Assembly: GCA_944324085.1 (NCBI GenBank) | Contig: CALUUX010000002.1 | Location: 1-64,000, forward strand | Reading direction: 5' to 3' | Length of the DNA stretch: 64,000 nt | Source of the DNA: an uncultured Mailhella sp. | GTDB lineage: Bacteria > Desulfobacterota > Desulfovibrionia > Desulfovibrionales > Desulfovibrionaceae | In this document: positions 27,444 through 36,904 of the stretch, piece after piece | Layout: each line of letters starts with the position of its first letter | Position numbering within the stretch: the stretch's first letter is position 1 | Notes under the pieces: generated by a model | Databases searched by the model: none | Seen by the model: only the letters and a program-made list of their open reading frames with translations | Told to the model about the DNA's origin: nothing | Program-made: the position numbers and the translations under genes

Positions 27444-27723
27444 GTTTCCTCCACTGCTTCATCCGGGCCCTGAAAAGCCCGCGTCATTTTCTTATTCATG
27501 GGCCGGAGCTTTTGTCAAACCGCGCATGCCGCAAAAAGGGCTTCGCGGATCCCTTTCAAAGTATGGATGCGTTCGTTCGAACCGGATGCTCCCCGGCTTC
27601 GCTCTTCAAAGCGACGTCGGGGGGCCCTGTCCTCACGTTCGAGAGCCTCTTCATTAAATTAAAGAAGACGGACGGCAGGAAAACGTTCCTGCCGTCCGCG
27701 GATACGCTCTCCCTTGACGAAGC

Positions 27724-28188
27724 TCAGGAAAGATCGTGGCGCATCATGCGGAACCGGGCCATTTCCTCGTATTGTGTGCCGGGACGCCCGTGGTTGCAAT
27801 ACGGATAGATGGAAATGCCGCCTCGCGGCGTAAATATGCCCGTCACTTCGATGTAACGTGGATCCATGAGTCTGATGAGATCCTTCATGATGACGTTCAC
27901 GCAATCTTCATGAAAATCTCCGTGATTGCGAAAGCTGAACAGATACAGCTTCAGACTCTTGCTTTCCACCATCTTGACGTCGGGAATGTACTCGATGCGG
28001 ATTTCCGCAAAGTCCGGCTGTCCCGTGATAGGACAGAGGCTGGTGAACTCCGGACAGTTGAAACGCACCCAGTAATCATGTTCGGCATGCTTGTTTTCAA
28101 AGGTCTCCAGCACTTCCGGCGCGTAGTCCTGCCGATATCTGGTGGGAGATCCGAGAAGCGTAAGATGCTCGTCTCGACGATCAGCCAT
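27724..28188 (-). CDS. queF: NADPH-dependent 7-cyano-7-deazaguanine reductase, QueF type I
   Basis: A 154-residue short QueF that reduces preQ0 to preQ1 in queuosine synthesis. The QueF motif [21 protein letters not shown] binds NADPH, and the catalytic cysteine is in [12 protein letters not shown] near residue 51. The start at 28188 has AGGAGG 8 bases upstream and matches the family; it overlaps the end of queC by 8 bases, so translation is probably coupled. It is the last gene of yhhQ-queC-queF. Confidence 0.95.
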   Translation of the reverse strand: MADRRDEHLTLLGSPTRYRQDYAPEVLETFENKHAEHDYWVRFNCPEFTSLCPITGQPDFAEIRIEYIPDVKMVESKSLKLYLFSFRNHGDFHEDCVNVIMKDLIRLMDPRYIEVTGIFTPRGGISIYPYCNHGRPGTQYEEMARFRMMRHDLS

Positions 28189-28873
28189 GGACGTTTCCTC
28201 CTGCGGACGGGTCAAGGCCCGCCCTTCTTTTGCGTTCCAGATAGCGTTCCAGACCCTGACGGCGCAGACGGCAGGCGGGGCATTCTCCGCAGCCGTCTCC
28301 CGCAATGCCGTTGTAACAGGTCACCGTGCGCTCGCGCACCAGATCGAACACGCCGAGCTTATCGGCCAGTTCCCACGTCTGCGCCTTGTCGAGCCACATG
28401 AGCGGCGTGTGCAGCACGAACTGCTCGCCCATGGCCAGATTGAGCGTGACGTTCATGGAACGAATGAAGGTGTCTCGACAATCGGGATACCCGGAAAAAT
28501 CCGTCTGCGACACCCCGGTGACGATATCCCGAACGCCCAGCTCCCTCGCGCACACGGCGGCCACGCCAAGAAAAAACATGTTGCGACCGGGCACAAAGGT
28601 GTTGGGCCAGCCGTTCTCCGGTTTTTCCTTGTCCATGGGCATGTCGACGTCGGTCAGAGAGCTGCGTCCGATGCGGGAAATGAAACTCACGTCCTGCACG
28701 TCAATGGGAACGCCCGCCTCCTCGGCTATGGCGCGCGCCGCGTCCAGTTCATGCCTGTGCTTCTGACCGTAAAAAAAGCTCAGTGCGCGCACGTTTTCAA
28801 AACGTTCCCGCGCCCAGAACAGGCAGGTGGTGGAATCCTGCCCCCCGCTGAACACCACCAGCGCGCCGGACAT
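28181..28873 (-). CDS. queC: 7-cyano-7-deazaguanine synthase
   Basis: A 230-residue ATP-dependent enzyme making preQ0 from 7-carboxy-7-deazaguanine. The PP-loop [16 protein letters not shown] is at residues 6-21, and the C-terminal zinc site [15 protein letters not shown] (near 198-212) is complete with an upstream Cys in TVTCYNG. Its ATG overlaps the yhhQ stop codon, and its end overlaps queF. queD and queE are not in the window. Confidence 0.96.
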   Translation of the reverse strand: MSGALVVFSGGQDSTTCLFWARERFENVRALSFFYGQKHRHELDAARAIAEEAGVPIDVQDVSFISRIGRSSLTDVDMPMDKEKPENGWPNTFVPGRNMFFLGVAAVCARELGVRDIVTGVSQTDFSGYPDCRDTFIRSMNVTLNLAMGEQFVLHTPLMWLDKAQTWELADKLGVFDLVRERTVTCYNGIAGDGCGECPACRLRRQGLERYLERKRRAGLDPSAGGNVHG

Positions 28874-29559
28874 CAGGCCACCTCCCGGATCTTGAGAATG
28901 TTGTAGGAAATGCCCTCGTCGTACACGTCCGTTTCCTCCACGCGCTTGACGTAGTTCACGACGCGTATGGTTACGGGCAGCACGATGATTTCATACAGGG
29001 TCTTGAGCGCGGTCTGAGCGATCATCATGGGCAGCATATCGGAAAAAGGCAGTATTCCCGCAAAGGCGCAGGGGAAAAAGATAAGCGAATCGACCCCTTC
29101 CCCCACCAGCGTGGACGCAATGGCGCGAACCGAAAAATGACGCCCCTTCGACGCCACCTTCATGCGACTCATGACGTAGGCGTTGAGGAAGGATCCGGCC
29201 AAGAAGGCCAGAAAACTCGCCGCGGCGATGCGGGGAGCGAGACCAAACATGTAATTGAAATGCGCGGCTCCGTCCCAAAACGGCGCGGAAGGCAAAAACA
29301 CGGCTATCTGCCCCAGCGCGGCCACAAGAAAATTCATGGCAAAGCCCGCCCAGATGATGAAGCGCGCCCTGCGGAATCCCCAGACTTCGGCGATGCAGTC
29401 GTTGATGATATAGGAAACGGGAAAAATGATCACGGCCGCGGGAAGCGCGAGCGATCCCAGCATGAAGATCTTGGCGGCCAACAGATTGGAAATGATGAGA
29501 CAGGTGCAGAAGACGATGCCGAGCAACATGAACGTTGCCGAAAAGGAATGTTGTTTCAT
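28873..29559 (-). CDS. yhhQ: YhhQ/VUT-family queuosine-precursor transporter
   Basis: A 228-residue membrane protein with about six hydrophobic segments, matching the YhhQ (vitamin uptake-like) family that imports preQ0/preQ1. Family traits are [10 protein letters not shown] near residue 25, the [19 protein letters not shown] segment, and [11 protein letters not shown] near residue 155. It heads a tight three-gene operon with queC and queF. The ATG follows directly after two 33-base riboswitch-like repeats, with no Shine-Dalgarno sequence apart from the repeat tail. This suggests control of translation by preQ1. Confidence 0.9.
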   Translation of the reverse strand: MKQHSFSATFMLLGIVFCTCLIISNLLAAKIFMLGSLALPAAVIIFPVSYIINDCIAEVWGFRRARFIIWAGFAMNFLVAALGQIAVFLPSAPFWDGAAHFNYMFGLAPRIAAASFLAFLAGSFLNAYVMSRMKVASKGRHFSVRAIASTLVGEGVDSLIFFPCAFAGILPFSDMLPMMIAQTALKTLYEIIVLPVTIRVVNYVKRVEETDVYDEGISYNILKIREVA

Positions 29560-29560
29560 A

Positions 29561-29593
29561 GCTTGTTTTTAACGTGGTTTTCAAGCACACGGC
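29561..29593 (-). ncRNA. PreQ1-I riboswitch-like motif, proximal copy
   Basis: On the minus strand CGTG pairs with CACG around a loop containing GCTTG, which can pair with the CAAGC tail after an A-rich linker (TTAAAAA). This is the H-type pseudoknot of preQ1-I aptamers. The loop ends in AAC just before the closing stem, placing a cytosine where preQ1 is read, and resembles the known type II aptamers. The tail lies one base before the yhhQ ATG. Confidence 0.75.
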
Positions 29594-29626
29594 GCTTGTT
29601 TTTAACGTGGTTCTCAAGCACACGGC
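29594..29626 (-). ncRNA. PreQ1-I riboswitch-like motif, distal copy
   Basis: A second 33-base copy abutting the first, differing at one base (GAG instead of GAA in the loop). All stem and pseudoknot positions are preserved, so both could fold independently. Confidence 0.72.
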
Positions 29627-30022
29627 TTAGGGGAAAATTCGGGGCCTGAACGAAAAGACAATTAAACGACGTCCTCCTTTCTTAGCGGAAAAGCTCAAAG
29701 AAAATCCATCACGCGCACTATGCCCCAAAGCGTCGGACAACGCAAACGCTTTCCTTCTCGTCTCAAAAGACGATGCCAAGCCTCGCCAGCGCGCTATTTT
29801 TCTACAAAACAGTCATATCAAGGCGTCCGCGTCTTCGCCGTTCCGGCTTGACAGACGGTTTCTTTCATGGAAAACATGGGGGTCGTTCCATATTTTCCGA
29901 TTTTGTAAACACGCGGAACTCCGAAACGCCGGACGCCGCACGGAGCGGCGCGCGTCCGGACGCCTTTTCGTCACTCATTCCGCCGTTCTTTGCGACGGCC
30001 CGTGTATCCCGGAGGAGATTTC
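29627..30022. other. Divergent promoter region, yhhQ and the symporter gene
   Basis: A 396-base stretch between the riboswitch-like repeats and the symporter start. TTGACA at 29848-29853 is a possible -35 for the symporter gene, without a clear -10. No gene or further structure was recognised. Confidence 0.4.
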
Positions 30023-31261
30023 ATGAAAACCCGCATCAGCCTGCCCGTGCAGATGGCCATAGGCATGGCCCTCGGCGTGGCCGCAGGTCTCGCCGCGCCG
30101 TCCGTCGGTTTTGACAGCGCATGGTTCAAACCCATAGGCCAGCTCTTCATCAACCTCATCCGCATGGTCGTGGTTCCGCTGGTGCTCACCACCATCGTCG
30201 CCGGCGCCGCCAGCGTGGGCGATCTGAGCAAGCTGGGCCGTCTCGCTTCCAAAACGCTCATCTACTATTTCTGCACCACCGCCGTGGCCGTGTTCATCGG
30301 CCTTGTGTTCGCCAACATTCTCAATCCCGGCGAAGGACTCAACCTCTCCACCGAAGGGCTCAAGGCGCAGGCCGTGCAGGCTCCCAGAATGGTGGACGTG
30401 TTCCTCGACATCGTGCCCCTCAATCCCATTGATTCCATGAGCAAGGGCAACATGTTGCAGGTCATCTTCTTCGCCATGATCTTCGGCTTCGGTCTGAGCG
30501 CGGTGGGCGAACGCGGCAAAACCGTGCTCTCCTTCTTTGAAGGATGCGCCGAGGTCATGATCAAGGTGACCAACATGGTCATGGTCTACGCGCCCTTCGG
30601 CGTGTTCGGCCTTATCGCCTTCACCGTAGCCAGCCACGGCGCGGCCGTTCTTCTGCCGCTCATCAAGGTTATCGGCGTCATGTATGTGGCGTGCGTGTGC
30701 CATGTCATCGTCTGCTACCTGCCCCTCGTGAAGGCCTGCGGTCTCAGCATATCCCTGTTCTTCAGAATGCTTGCCGCGCCCATGATCATTTCCTTCACCA
30801 CATGCTCCAGCGCGGCCGCACTTTCCACCAACCTCATTCAGGTGCAGAAGCTCGGCGCGTCCAAGCCCGTGGCGTCCTTCTCCATTCCTCTCGGCAACAC
30901 CATCAACATGGACGGCACCGCCGTGTACATGGGCGTGGTGGCCATTTTCGTAGCCGAACTGTATGGCATTCCCATGCCCTTCGACAAACAGTTTGAAGTC
31001 ATTCTCGTGGGCGTGCTGGCCTCCATCGGCACCGTGGGCGTGCCCGGCGCCGGTCTGCTCATGAGCTCCATCGTGTTCACGCAGGTAGGCATTCCGCTGG
31101 AAGGCATCGCCATCATCGCCGGCATCGACCGAGTGATGGACATGGCCCGCACTTCCGTCAACGTGCTCGGCGACGCCACCGGCGCCATCGTGGTCTCCCG
31201 CTGGGAAGGCGAATTCAGCCCCGAAGTGGGCGCGCGTTTCGCCGAGGAAGAAGGCGATTAA
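30023..31261 (+). CDS. Dicarboxylate/amino acid:cation symporter (DAACS family)
   Basis: A 412-residue secondary transporter of the GltP/DctA family, importing dicarboxylates or acidic amino acids with Na+ or H+. The signature SFSIPLGNTINMDGTAVY (near residues 285-302) and a serine-rich hairpin TTCSSAAALSTN before it are typical, as is GVPGAGL in the second hairpin. About eight membrane spans are predicted. GGAGGAG precedes the start at 30023. The exact substrate is not determinable. A terminator follows 28 bases after the stop. Confidence 0.92.
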   Translation: MKTRISLPVQMAIGMALGVAAGLAAPSVGFDSAWFKPIGQLFINLIRMVVVPLVLTTIVAGAASVGDLSKLGRLASKTLIYYFCTTAVAVFIGLVFANILNPGEGLNLSTEGLKAQAVQAPRMVDVFLDIVPLNPIDSMSKGNMLQVIFFAMIFGFGLSAVGERGKTVLSFFEGCAEVMIKVTNMVMVYAPFGVFGLIAFTVASHGAAVLLPLIKVIGVMYVACVCHVIVCYLPLVKACGLSISLFFRMLAAPMIISFTTCSSAAALSTNLIQVQKLGASKPVASFSIPLGNTINMDGTAVYMGVVAIFVAELYGIPMPFDKQFEVILVGVLASIGTVGVPGAGLLMSSIVFTQVGIPLEGIAIIAGIDRVMDMARTSVNVLGDATGAIVVSRWEGEFSPEVGARFAEEEGD

Positions 31262-31289
31262 ACGCCGCCTCACAACGGACGTTCTCTCT

Positions 31290-31317
31290 GGGGTCGCCGC
31301 GAGGCGGCCCCTTTTTT
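31290..31317 (+). terminator. Intrinsic terminator after the symporter
   Basis: Stem GGGGTCGCC / GGCGGCCCC (one G-T wobble) with a GCGA tetraloop, followed by six T. Confidence 0.9.
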
Positions 31318-31467
31318 GCGTCCTGCGGACGGCCGCGCGGAACGAATCGTCCGCAACGTGTTACCCTCGCGGAGAGAAAGCCCGCTCCGCCGTGACTCCG
31401 ATGCCGAGATTCCCTTCTTGCCATCCCGTTTTCTTGCCGGTACAACCGAAAAACGGAGGAACCTATC

Positions 31468-32235
31468 ATGATAGCCAAGGCCCGAGCCGACCAGCTCGTT
31501 TTCGATCAGGGACTCGCCGAAAGCAAGGAACAGGCCCGTCGTCTCATTATGGCGGGAAAAGTGGCGCTCGCCCCCGACGAAGATCATCCCGGAAGAACGC
31601 CGGAACTCGTGCAGAAACCCGGCCACCCCTATAAAATCACCGCACGCTTCCAACTCGTGGGCGTGGAACGCTTCGTCAGTCGCGGCGCGTACAAGCTGCT
31701 CACCGCGCTGGAACGCTACCATATCGACGTGACGGGCTTCGTCTGTCTTGACGCGGGAGCCTCCACCGGAGGATTTACCGACTGTCTGCTTCAAAACGGC
31801 GCAAGCCGGGTCTACGCCGTGGACGTGGGCCACGCGCAGCTGCACGAACGTCTGCGGGCCGATCCCCGCGTGATCTCCCGCGAAGGCGTGAATCTTCGCA
31901 CCGCGCCCCCGGACACCGTGCCCGAACCCGTGGACATGATCGTCGCCGACGTCTCCTTCATTTCCCTGACCATGGTATTGCCCCACTGCCTGCGCTGGCT
32001 GAAGGAAGGAGGCATCGCCGTGGGACTCATCAAGCCGCAGTTTGAAGTGGGGCCGGGCCAGACCGTGAAAGGCGTGGTGCGCGATGAAGCCGTTCGGCAA
32101 GAAGCGGTGGACAGAGTGCTTGCCTTCATGGAAGGCGAAGGGCTGCAATGTTTGGGCGTGACGCCGGCCGCCATCAAGGGCCCCAAGGGCAACCAGGAAT
32201 TTCTGGCGTACTGGCGCAAAGGAAACGCGGACTGA
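31468..32235 (+). CDS. tlyA: TlyA-family rRNA 2'-O-methyltransferase
   Basis: A 255-residue protein with an N-terminal S4 RNA-binding domain (ARADQLVFDQGLAESKEQARRLIMAGKV, residues 4-31) and a C-terminal RrmJ/FtsJ-like SAM methyltransferase. The SAM site is CLDAGASTGGFTDCLL near residue 91, and VADVSFISL and GLIKPQFEVG follow as in TlyA. TlyA methylates ribose of cytidines in rRNA; the older name haemolysin A is misleading. GGAGGA precedes the ATG. It is 22 bases before a heptosyltransferase-like gene. Confidence 0.92.
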   Translation: MIAKARADQLVFDQGLAESKEQARRLIMAGKVALAPDEDHPGRTPELVQKPGHPYKITARFQLVGVERFVSRGAYKLLTALERYHIDVTGFVCLDAGASTGGFTDCLLQNGASRVYAVDVGHAQLHERLRADPRVISREGVNLRTAPPDTVPEPVDMIVADVSFISLTMVLPHCLRWLKEGGIAVGLIKPQFEVGPGQTVKGVVRDEAVRQEAVDRVLAFMEGEGLQCLGVTPAAIKGPKGNQEFLAYWRKGNAD

Positions 32236-32257
32236 ACCCGCTACGGGAGAACAGGGC

Positions 32258-33337
32258 ATGATCGATCTTTCCACACTGCGTCCCGGACGAATCCTCGTCT
32301 GCCAGCAGCGGCAGATAGGCGACGTTCTTCTCGCGACTCCGGTGTTCGAGCTGCTGAGAAAACGCTTTCCCGACGCGGAGCTTCATCTTTTCACCGAGAA
32401 AAAATGCGAACCGCTTCTGCGCCACAACCCTTACATTGACGTCTTCCACCTCATTGACAGAAAAGACGGCTTCTTCCGGCAACTGGCCTTTTACCGCAAG
32501 GTGGCTTCCCAAAAATTCGATCTTGTCATTGATTTGCAGCAGCTTCCGCGTTGCCGCATGATGACGCTCATGAGCGGCGCGCCCGCACGTCTTTCCTTCC
32601 CCTCGAACATTTTCTCCCGGCTGCGCTACAACTGCCTTGTCGTTCCTCAGGAAGGCTACGCCTCTCAGACCAAGGTTTCGCTGCTCGCGCCCCTGGGGAT
32701 CCGCTGGAACGGGGAAGCCCCCCGCATCTTCCTGACGGAAGACGAACGCGTTCGGGCCAAGGAGCTGCTTGCGGCCTGCGGGCTGAACAAGGAACACCGC
32801 CTCATCGCCGTAGACTCCACCCATCGGCGAGCCTCCAAACGCTGGCCCGCGGAGCGATTCGCCGAACTCATGCGACGTCTCGCGCAAAAGGACGCCTCTT
32901 TCCGCTTCCTGCTGTTGCGCGGCCCCGGAGAAGACGAAGACATACGGCGGCTGCGCGAACGTTGCCTCGCTCTCGGTCTGGCCCCGGAAACCATGATCGC
33001 TCCGGAGCCCCTGCCTGACATCCGACTGTCGGCGGCGTGCCTGGCCGAGGCCGAACTTCTTGTGGGCAACTGTTCCTCTCCCAGACACATGGCGGTCGCT
33101 CTGGGCGTGCCTTCTCTCGTCATTCCCGGAGCGTCGGGCACGGCGTGGAAATACCCTTCGCCTCTGCACCGGGAACTGCGCCCGGTTCTGCCCTGTCAGC
33201 CCTGCTCCAAAACGGAATGCGCCGATCCGCAGTGCCTGCTTCGCGTCACGCCGGAAGACGCGCTGACCGCGGCTCTGGACCTTCTGAACCGTTCGGGAAC
33301 ATCTCACGCCGGCAGGGAAGACGACAACGACCGCTGA
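32258..33337 (+). CDS. Glycosyltransferase family 9 (heptosyltransferase-like)
   Basis: A 359-residue GT9 enzyme of the type adding heptose to the lipopolysaccharide inner core. The N-terminal half begins ILVCQQRQIGDVLLATPVFELLRKRFPDAELHLFT, with GDVLLATP as the family marker. The C-terminal nucleotide-sugar domain contains SKRWPAERFAELM and, near residue 268, LLVGNCSSPRHMAVALGVP. Most heptosyltransferases have GxDSGPMH-like residues at this last place, so NCSSPRH is a variation and the sugar donor is uncertain. It follows tlyA closely. Confidence 0.85.
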   Translation: MIDLSTLRPGRILVCQQRQIGDVLLATPVFELLRKRFPDAELHLFTEKKCEPLLRHNPYIDVFHLIDRKDGFFRQLAFYRKVASQKFDLVIDLQQLPRCRMMTLMSGAPARLSFPSNIFSRLRYNCLVVPQEGYASQTKVSLLAPLGIRWNGEAPRIFLTEDERVRAKELLAACGLNKEHRLIAVDSTHRRASKRWPAERFAELMRRLAQKDASFRFLLLRGPGEDEDIRRLRERCLALGLAPETMIAPEPLPDIRLSAACLAEAELLVGNCSSPRHMAVALGVPSLVIPGASGTAWKYPSPLHRELRPVLPCQPCSKTECADPQCLLRVTPEDALTAALDLLNRSGTSHAGREDDNDR

Positions 33338-33415
33338 CGCCGACAGACGTTCCGCGCGTCACGGCAGACGGAACGCTCCGACGTCGCGACTTTTTCACTA
33401 GCTTTTCTTCACGGA

Positions 33416-33453
33416 AAACGGGCCGGAGTTATAAATACGTCTCCGACCCGTTT
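33416..33453. terminator. Bidirectional terminator between convergent genes
   Basis: Stem AAACGGG-C-CGGAG / CTCCG-A-CCCGTTT with one internal mismatch and a 12-base loop. On the plus strand a T-rich stretch follows; on the minus strand TTTTCC follows. Confidence 0.8.
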
Positions 33454-33504
33454 GAATTTTTTACTCCGCGGAGCGAAAGAGGCGCGCTTCCAACGTCCGA
33501 TTCC

Positions 33505-35565
33505 CTACGGCTGACGCTCAGCGGACGCGGCATCCGCGGACGGCGCGGCGACCGGAGGAACCGTCGACGGTTCCACGGCTTCATTCCCCCTGCCCTCAAC
33601 TGTCTGAGGCAAGGAGGCGGCTGACTGGACCATCGTCGCTTGTTCCGGCTGGGGCGCGGGCGTCGCCTCCGGCGAAGGCTGCGCGGAAGAAACCGGGCTA
33701 TCGTCCGACGAAACGGACGCGGGCGCGCTCGCAGGAGAATCCATCGCGGAAGAAGACGTCTTCAAAGCCGCAGTCCCCTCGTTCTCCGCGGACGACGCAG
33801 ACGCGCGCCGTTCCGTCTCCTTCGCCGGAGCCTGCTCCGACGGGACATTCCCGGAAGCGTCCGTCGCCGCGTTTTCACCGGCGGGGACGTCGGCTGCGGG
33901 AACCGCGGCGGCGTCAACAGAATTCCCCTGCGTCTGGGGCGCGGAAACGTCGGAACGAGCGTCGGGTGCGGGAGACGACGATTTCGCGGCAGGAGAAGCG
34001 TCGCCGCCCCGGTTCAGCGAACCCGACACTTCCGGAAACGCCGAGGTCTTGCCGGAAGAAGACGCTCCCGACGACGAAGACGCGGAAGACGACGTGGCGG
34101 GAACCGACGATCCGCCGCCATCATCCGACTTCGTAGCCTTCACATCCTGAGCGGGAGCCTCGCTCTTCCCTTCGCCCATGGACGGAGCGGCCGAAGGCGT
34201 CGCCGAGGACGAAGATTCCGCGCGCGCCGAGTCCGTGACGCTCGGAAGCGGTTCCGCGGCGACTTCCGGCGCGGAAACCGCTTCTTCGCCCTTGTTCGCG
34301 GCGGCTGCGGAAGGACTTTCCGAGGCGGCGTTTTGCAAATTTCCGTTTTCCGCCTCCCCGCCACGAAGGATGACGTCAGCCCGTTGTTCCATCCGCTCCG
34401 CCATGCGGCGGCAGACGTCCGCCGCCGCCCGCGTGGCCTCCACGGAACTCTGACGGCGACTCAACCATTCGCCGAGGAAAAGCAGTTCCGACGAAGAAAG
34501 AGCTTTGCCTTCGGCGTTGCGACGGATGGCGTAGGCCAGATCGTTTCTGGCGCGCTCCTGCCTTTCGGCGTACATGCCCGCCACGCGGGTGCTCTCGGCC
34601 ATGCGGCGGCTTTGAATGGCGATTTCATCCCTGTCGCCGCGCTCCCTGGCCATGGTCAGCGAGGTGTAGGCCCGGGCAAACGATTCATTGGCCACGGCTT
34701 CATGCTCGGCCTCCCGGCGCACGGCTGCGGAAAGCGCGGGCAGGTCCACGGAGGCCGCGGCGTTCAGAGACACGGCAAGACGCTGAAACTTGTCAGCGTA
34801 CACCCGAAACATATCCGCCACCTGTTCTTCGGAAAGAGGATGTCTTCTGCGGCCTTCGCGGGCGGCTCGTTCCATGTCTTCCATAAACGCGGGAGCGTAC
34901 ATGCGGTAGAGAGCCTCCAGCATGCCGGGCGTGAACACATAGTTCAGAATGCTGGAACGGCTTTTCAGAGGATCGCGCTCCACGCTGCGCAGCGTGCCGG
35001 AATTGCTGTAACGGGCGTTCACCCGCGCCAGCGTGACGGAAGTGTGCCCTTCCCGATCTTCGCGATGGGAAGGGACGTAGCTCGCGGCCAACCACGACGC
35101 CATATCGCTCACGAATCTGGGCGTCACCACGGAATCCCGTCTCTCGTCCCCGGAAGCGGGAGGCTGATCCACCACGGGACCGGACGCGCTGTCGCCGTCG
35201 GGCGCGGCTGGACTGGTTTTGCCCATGGCCTCGTCCACTCTGGCCAGCAACTCAGCCTGCGGATCCAGCGGCGCGGGACGTTCCCCGGCGTTCAGCGGAG
35301 CCGAAATCTGAGAGCCTCCCTTCGCCTCCACGGATTTGCCGGACTTGCCGGACGTTTCCACGTCGCTTGCCGTCTCCGCCTTCCGAACGTCGTCAGACTC
35401 GTCTTCCGTCACGCCCTTGTCCACAAGATTCCGAGCCATGGTCTTTACCGATTCCAGAGAATTGCCTGCCCGTTCCGGGAAAAAGAACCACGCCCCAACT
35501 CCCAGACAGAGCAGGATAAGAACACACACGGCAACCTTGCGGGAAACACGGGAAGAGTCGGACAT
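33505..35565 (-). CDS. Large membrane-anchored protein of unknown function, low-complexity C-terminus
   Basis: A 686-residue protein with a short cytoplasmic N-terminus and one hydrophobic span (about residues 10-29: VAVCVLILLCLGVGAWFFF), so most of it should be periplasmic. Residues 150-420 form an ordered, helical-looking region rich in Arg, Glu and Ala, with MASWLAASYVPSHREDREG, a YVFTPGMLEALYRMYAPAFMEDM segment and RNDLAYAIRRNAEGK. From about 430 to the end it is almost wholly Ser/Ala/Pro/Glu, probably disordered. No family was recognised. GGAG is upstream of the ATG. It stands alone, with a terminator on its 3' side. Confidence 0.75.
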   Translation of the reverse strand: MSDSSRVSRKVAVCVLILLCLGVGAWFFFPERAGNSLESVKTMARNLVDKGVTEDESDDVRKAETASDVETSGKSGKSVEAKGGSQISAPLNAGERPAPLDPQAELLARVDEAMGKTSPAAPDGDSASGPVVDQPPASGDERRDSVVTPRFVSDMASWLAASYVPSHREDREGHTSVTLARVNARYSNSGTLRSVERDPLKSRSSILNYVFTPGMLEALYRMYAPAFMEDMERAAREGRRRHPLSEEQVADMFRVYADKFQRLAVSLNAAASVDLPALSAAVRREAEHEAVANESFARAYTSLTMARERGDRDEIAIQSRRMAESTRVAGMYAERQERARNDLAYAIRRNAEGKALSSSELLFLGEWLSRRQSSVEATRAAADVCRRMAERMEQRADVILRGGEAENGNLQNAASESPSAAAANKGEEAVSAPEVAAEPLPSVTDSARAESSSSATPSAAPSMGEGKSEAPAQDVKATKSDDGGGSSVPATSSSASSSSGASSSGKTSAFPEVSGSLNRGGDASPAAKSSSPAPDARSDVSAPQTQGNSVDAAAVPAADVPAGENAATDASGNVPSEQAPAKETERRASASSAENEGTAALKTSSSAMDSPASAPASVSSDDSPVSSAQPSPEATPAPQPEQATMVQSAASLPQTVEGRGNEAVEPSTVPPVAAPSADAASAERQP

Positions 35566-35730
35566 GAGCGGAACACTCCGTCTTGTTCTGGCGACGCCTG
35601 AACAGCTGAAGATCTTACAAATTTACACTTCCCTGTTTTTAGCGTATTCCTCTACGTCTGTGAAGTGCGCGGCATGCGCGTTTTCGCAGTCACAGCCACC
35701 AACACCGCCAGAATTTTACGAGGTCTTTCC

Positions 35731-36636
35731 ATGAAGTGCCGCCGCTGCCACGCACGCGCCGTTGTTTCCCTTCCCAGCCATAACACCGCCTTCTGCCCCG
35801 ACTGCTTTTTGGACTTCTTTTCCAAGCAGGTGGACAGAGGCATTCGGGAACACGGACTGATGACCAAGAAAGACCGCGTGCTCGTGGCGCTTTCCGGCGG
35901 AAAAGATTCCCTCGCCCTCATGCTTGAACTCGGTCGGCAGGGCTATGACGTCACCGCGCTGCACATCGATCTCGGCATTCCGGAGTCCTCGCCGGCGGCC
36001 CGGGGTGTGGTGGAACGTTTCTGCCGCAAATACGATTTTCCGCTCATCGTCCGCGACATGGCCTCCGAAGGTCTGGCCATTCCAGACGTCAAAGCCGCGC
36101 TTCGTCGCCCCATCTGTTCCGCCTGCGGCAAGATCAAGCGATACTTTTTCAATCAGACCGCGCGAGAAGGCGGCTTCAACGTGCTCGCCACGGGCCACAA
36201 TCTTGACGATGAAGTCGCCAGACTCACCAGCAACACCCTGCGCTGGGACAGGGCGTATCTCAGCGACCAGGGGCCCATGCTCGAAAGTTCCGACGGATTC
36301 ACTAAAAAAGTCAAACCGTTCTGGCGTCTCACGGAATTCGAAACCGCGAACTACGCCTTTCTCATGGGCATAGAAAACCATTACGCTCCCTGCCTCTACA
36401 GCGAAGGAGCCAGCTTCTCCACGCTGAAAAGTCTGTGGATAGATCTGGAAGAAAAAATGCCCGGCAGAAAAATGGATTTCTATCACGGCTTTCTGGAACG
36501 CGGCAAGCCCGCCTTCCAACAGGAAGAAGAAAAAAAGGGCGACGCCCTGACTCCCTGCTCCCGTTGCGGCTATCCCACTTCCACGGAACTGTGCGGCGTA
36601 TGCCGAATCCGAGAGGTTCTCGCCCAGGAAAGATAA
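35731..36636 (+). CDS. TtcA/TtuA-superfamily tRNA thiolase (ATP pyrophosphatase)
   Basis: A 301-residue PP-loop protein with VALSGGKDSLALML near residue 52. It has zinc-ribbon cysteines at both ends (CRRC and CPDC at the start, CSRC and CGVC at the end) and a central PICSACGKIKRYFF with CxxC. That layout, with two zinc ribbons, fits the TtuA/Ncs6 branch, which thiolates tRNA (2-thiouridine type), better than TtcA, which lacks the zinc ribbons. The start at 35731 has GAGG upstream and preserves the first zinc ribbon. The tRNA target position is not settled. Confidence 0.85.
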   Translation: MKCRRCHARAVVSLPSHNTAFCPDCFLDFFSKQVDRGIREHGLMTKKDRVLVALSGGKDSLALMLELGRQGYDVTALHIDLGIPESSPAARGVVERFCRKYDFPLIVRDMASEGLAIPDVKAALRRPICSACGKIKRYFFNQTAREGGFNVLATGHNLDDEVARLTSNTLRWDRAYLSDQGPMLESSDGFTKKVKPFWRLTEFETANYAFLMGIENHYAPCLYSEGASFSTLKSLWIDLEEKMPGRKMDFYHGFLERGKPAFQQEEEKKGDALTPCSRCGYPTSTELCGVCRIREVLAQER

Positions 36637-36904
36637 TTTCACGCTTCGGAAAGAAAACGAAACTTGTCTTTTCCGCCAAAACGTCTATTCTCTAAGAAGT
36701 AGGACGGGATAGAGCCGTCTCCCCGGCAGTCGAACCGCGCGCGACGTCGGGTCATATCGGAAGGACAAGAACTTCCGCGCGACGACGCCGGCCGAACGCC
36801 GCTCTTTTCCGCCAAACGCGACTCGGTCGCCGTCGGTGAATTCGTCGATGTGTCGTCATGTATCGTCCAAACCGCATTTGCATAAAAACGCCAAGGAGAT
36901 TTCC

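Noticed and set aside
33640-35601. A 653-codon Arg-rich plus-strand frame opposite the membrane-anchored unknown
   Set aside because: Arg/Gly/His-rich shadow. The minus-strand frame has a ribosome-binding site, a membrane span and an ordered segment.
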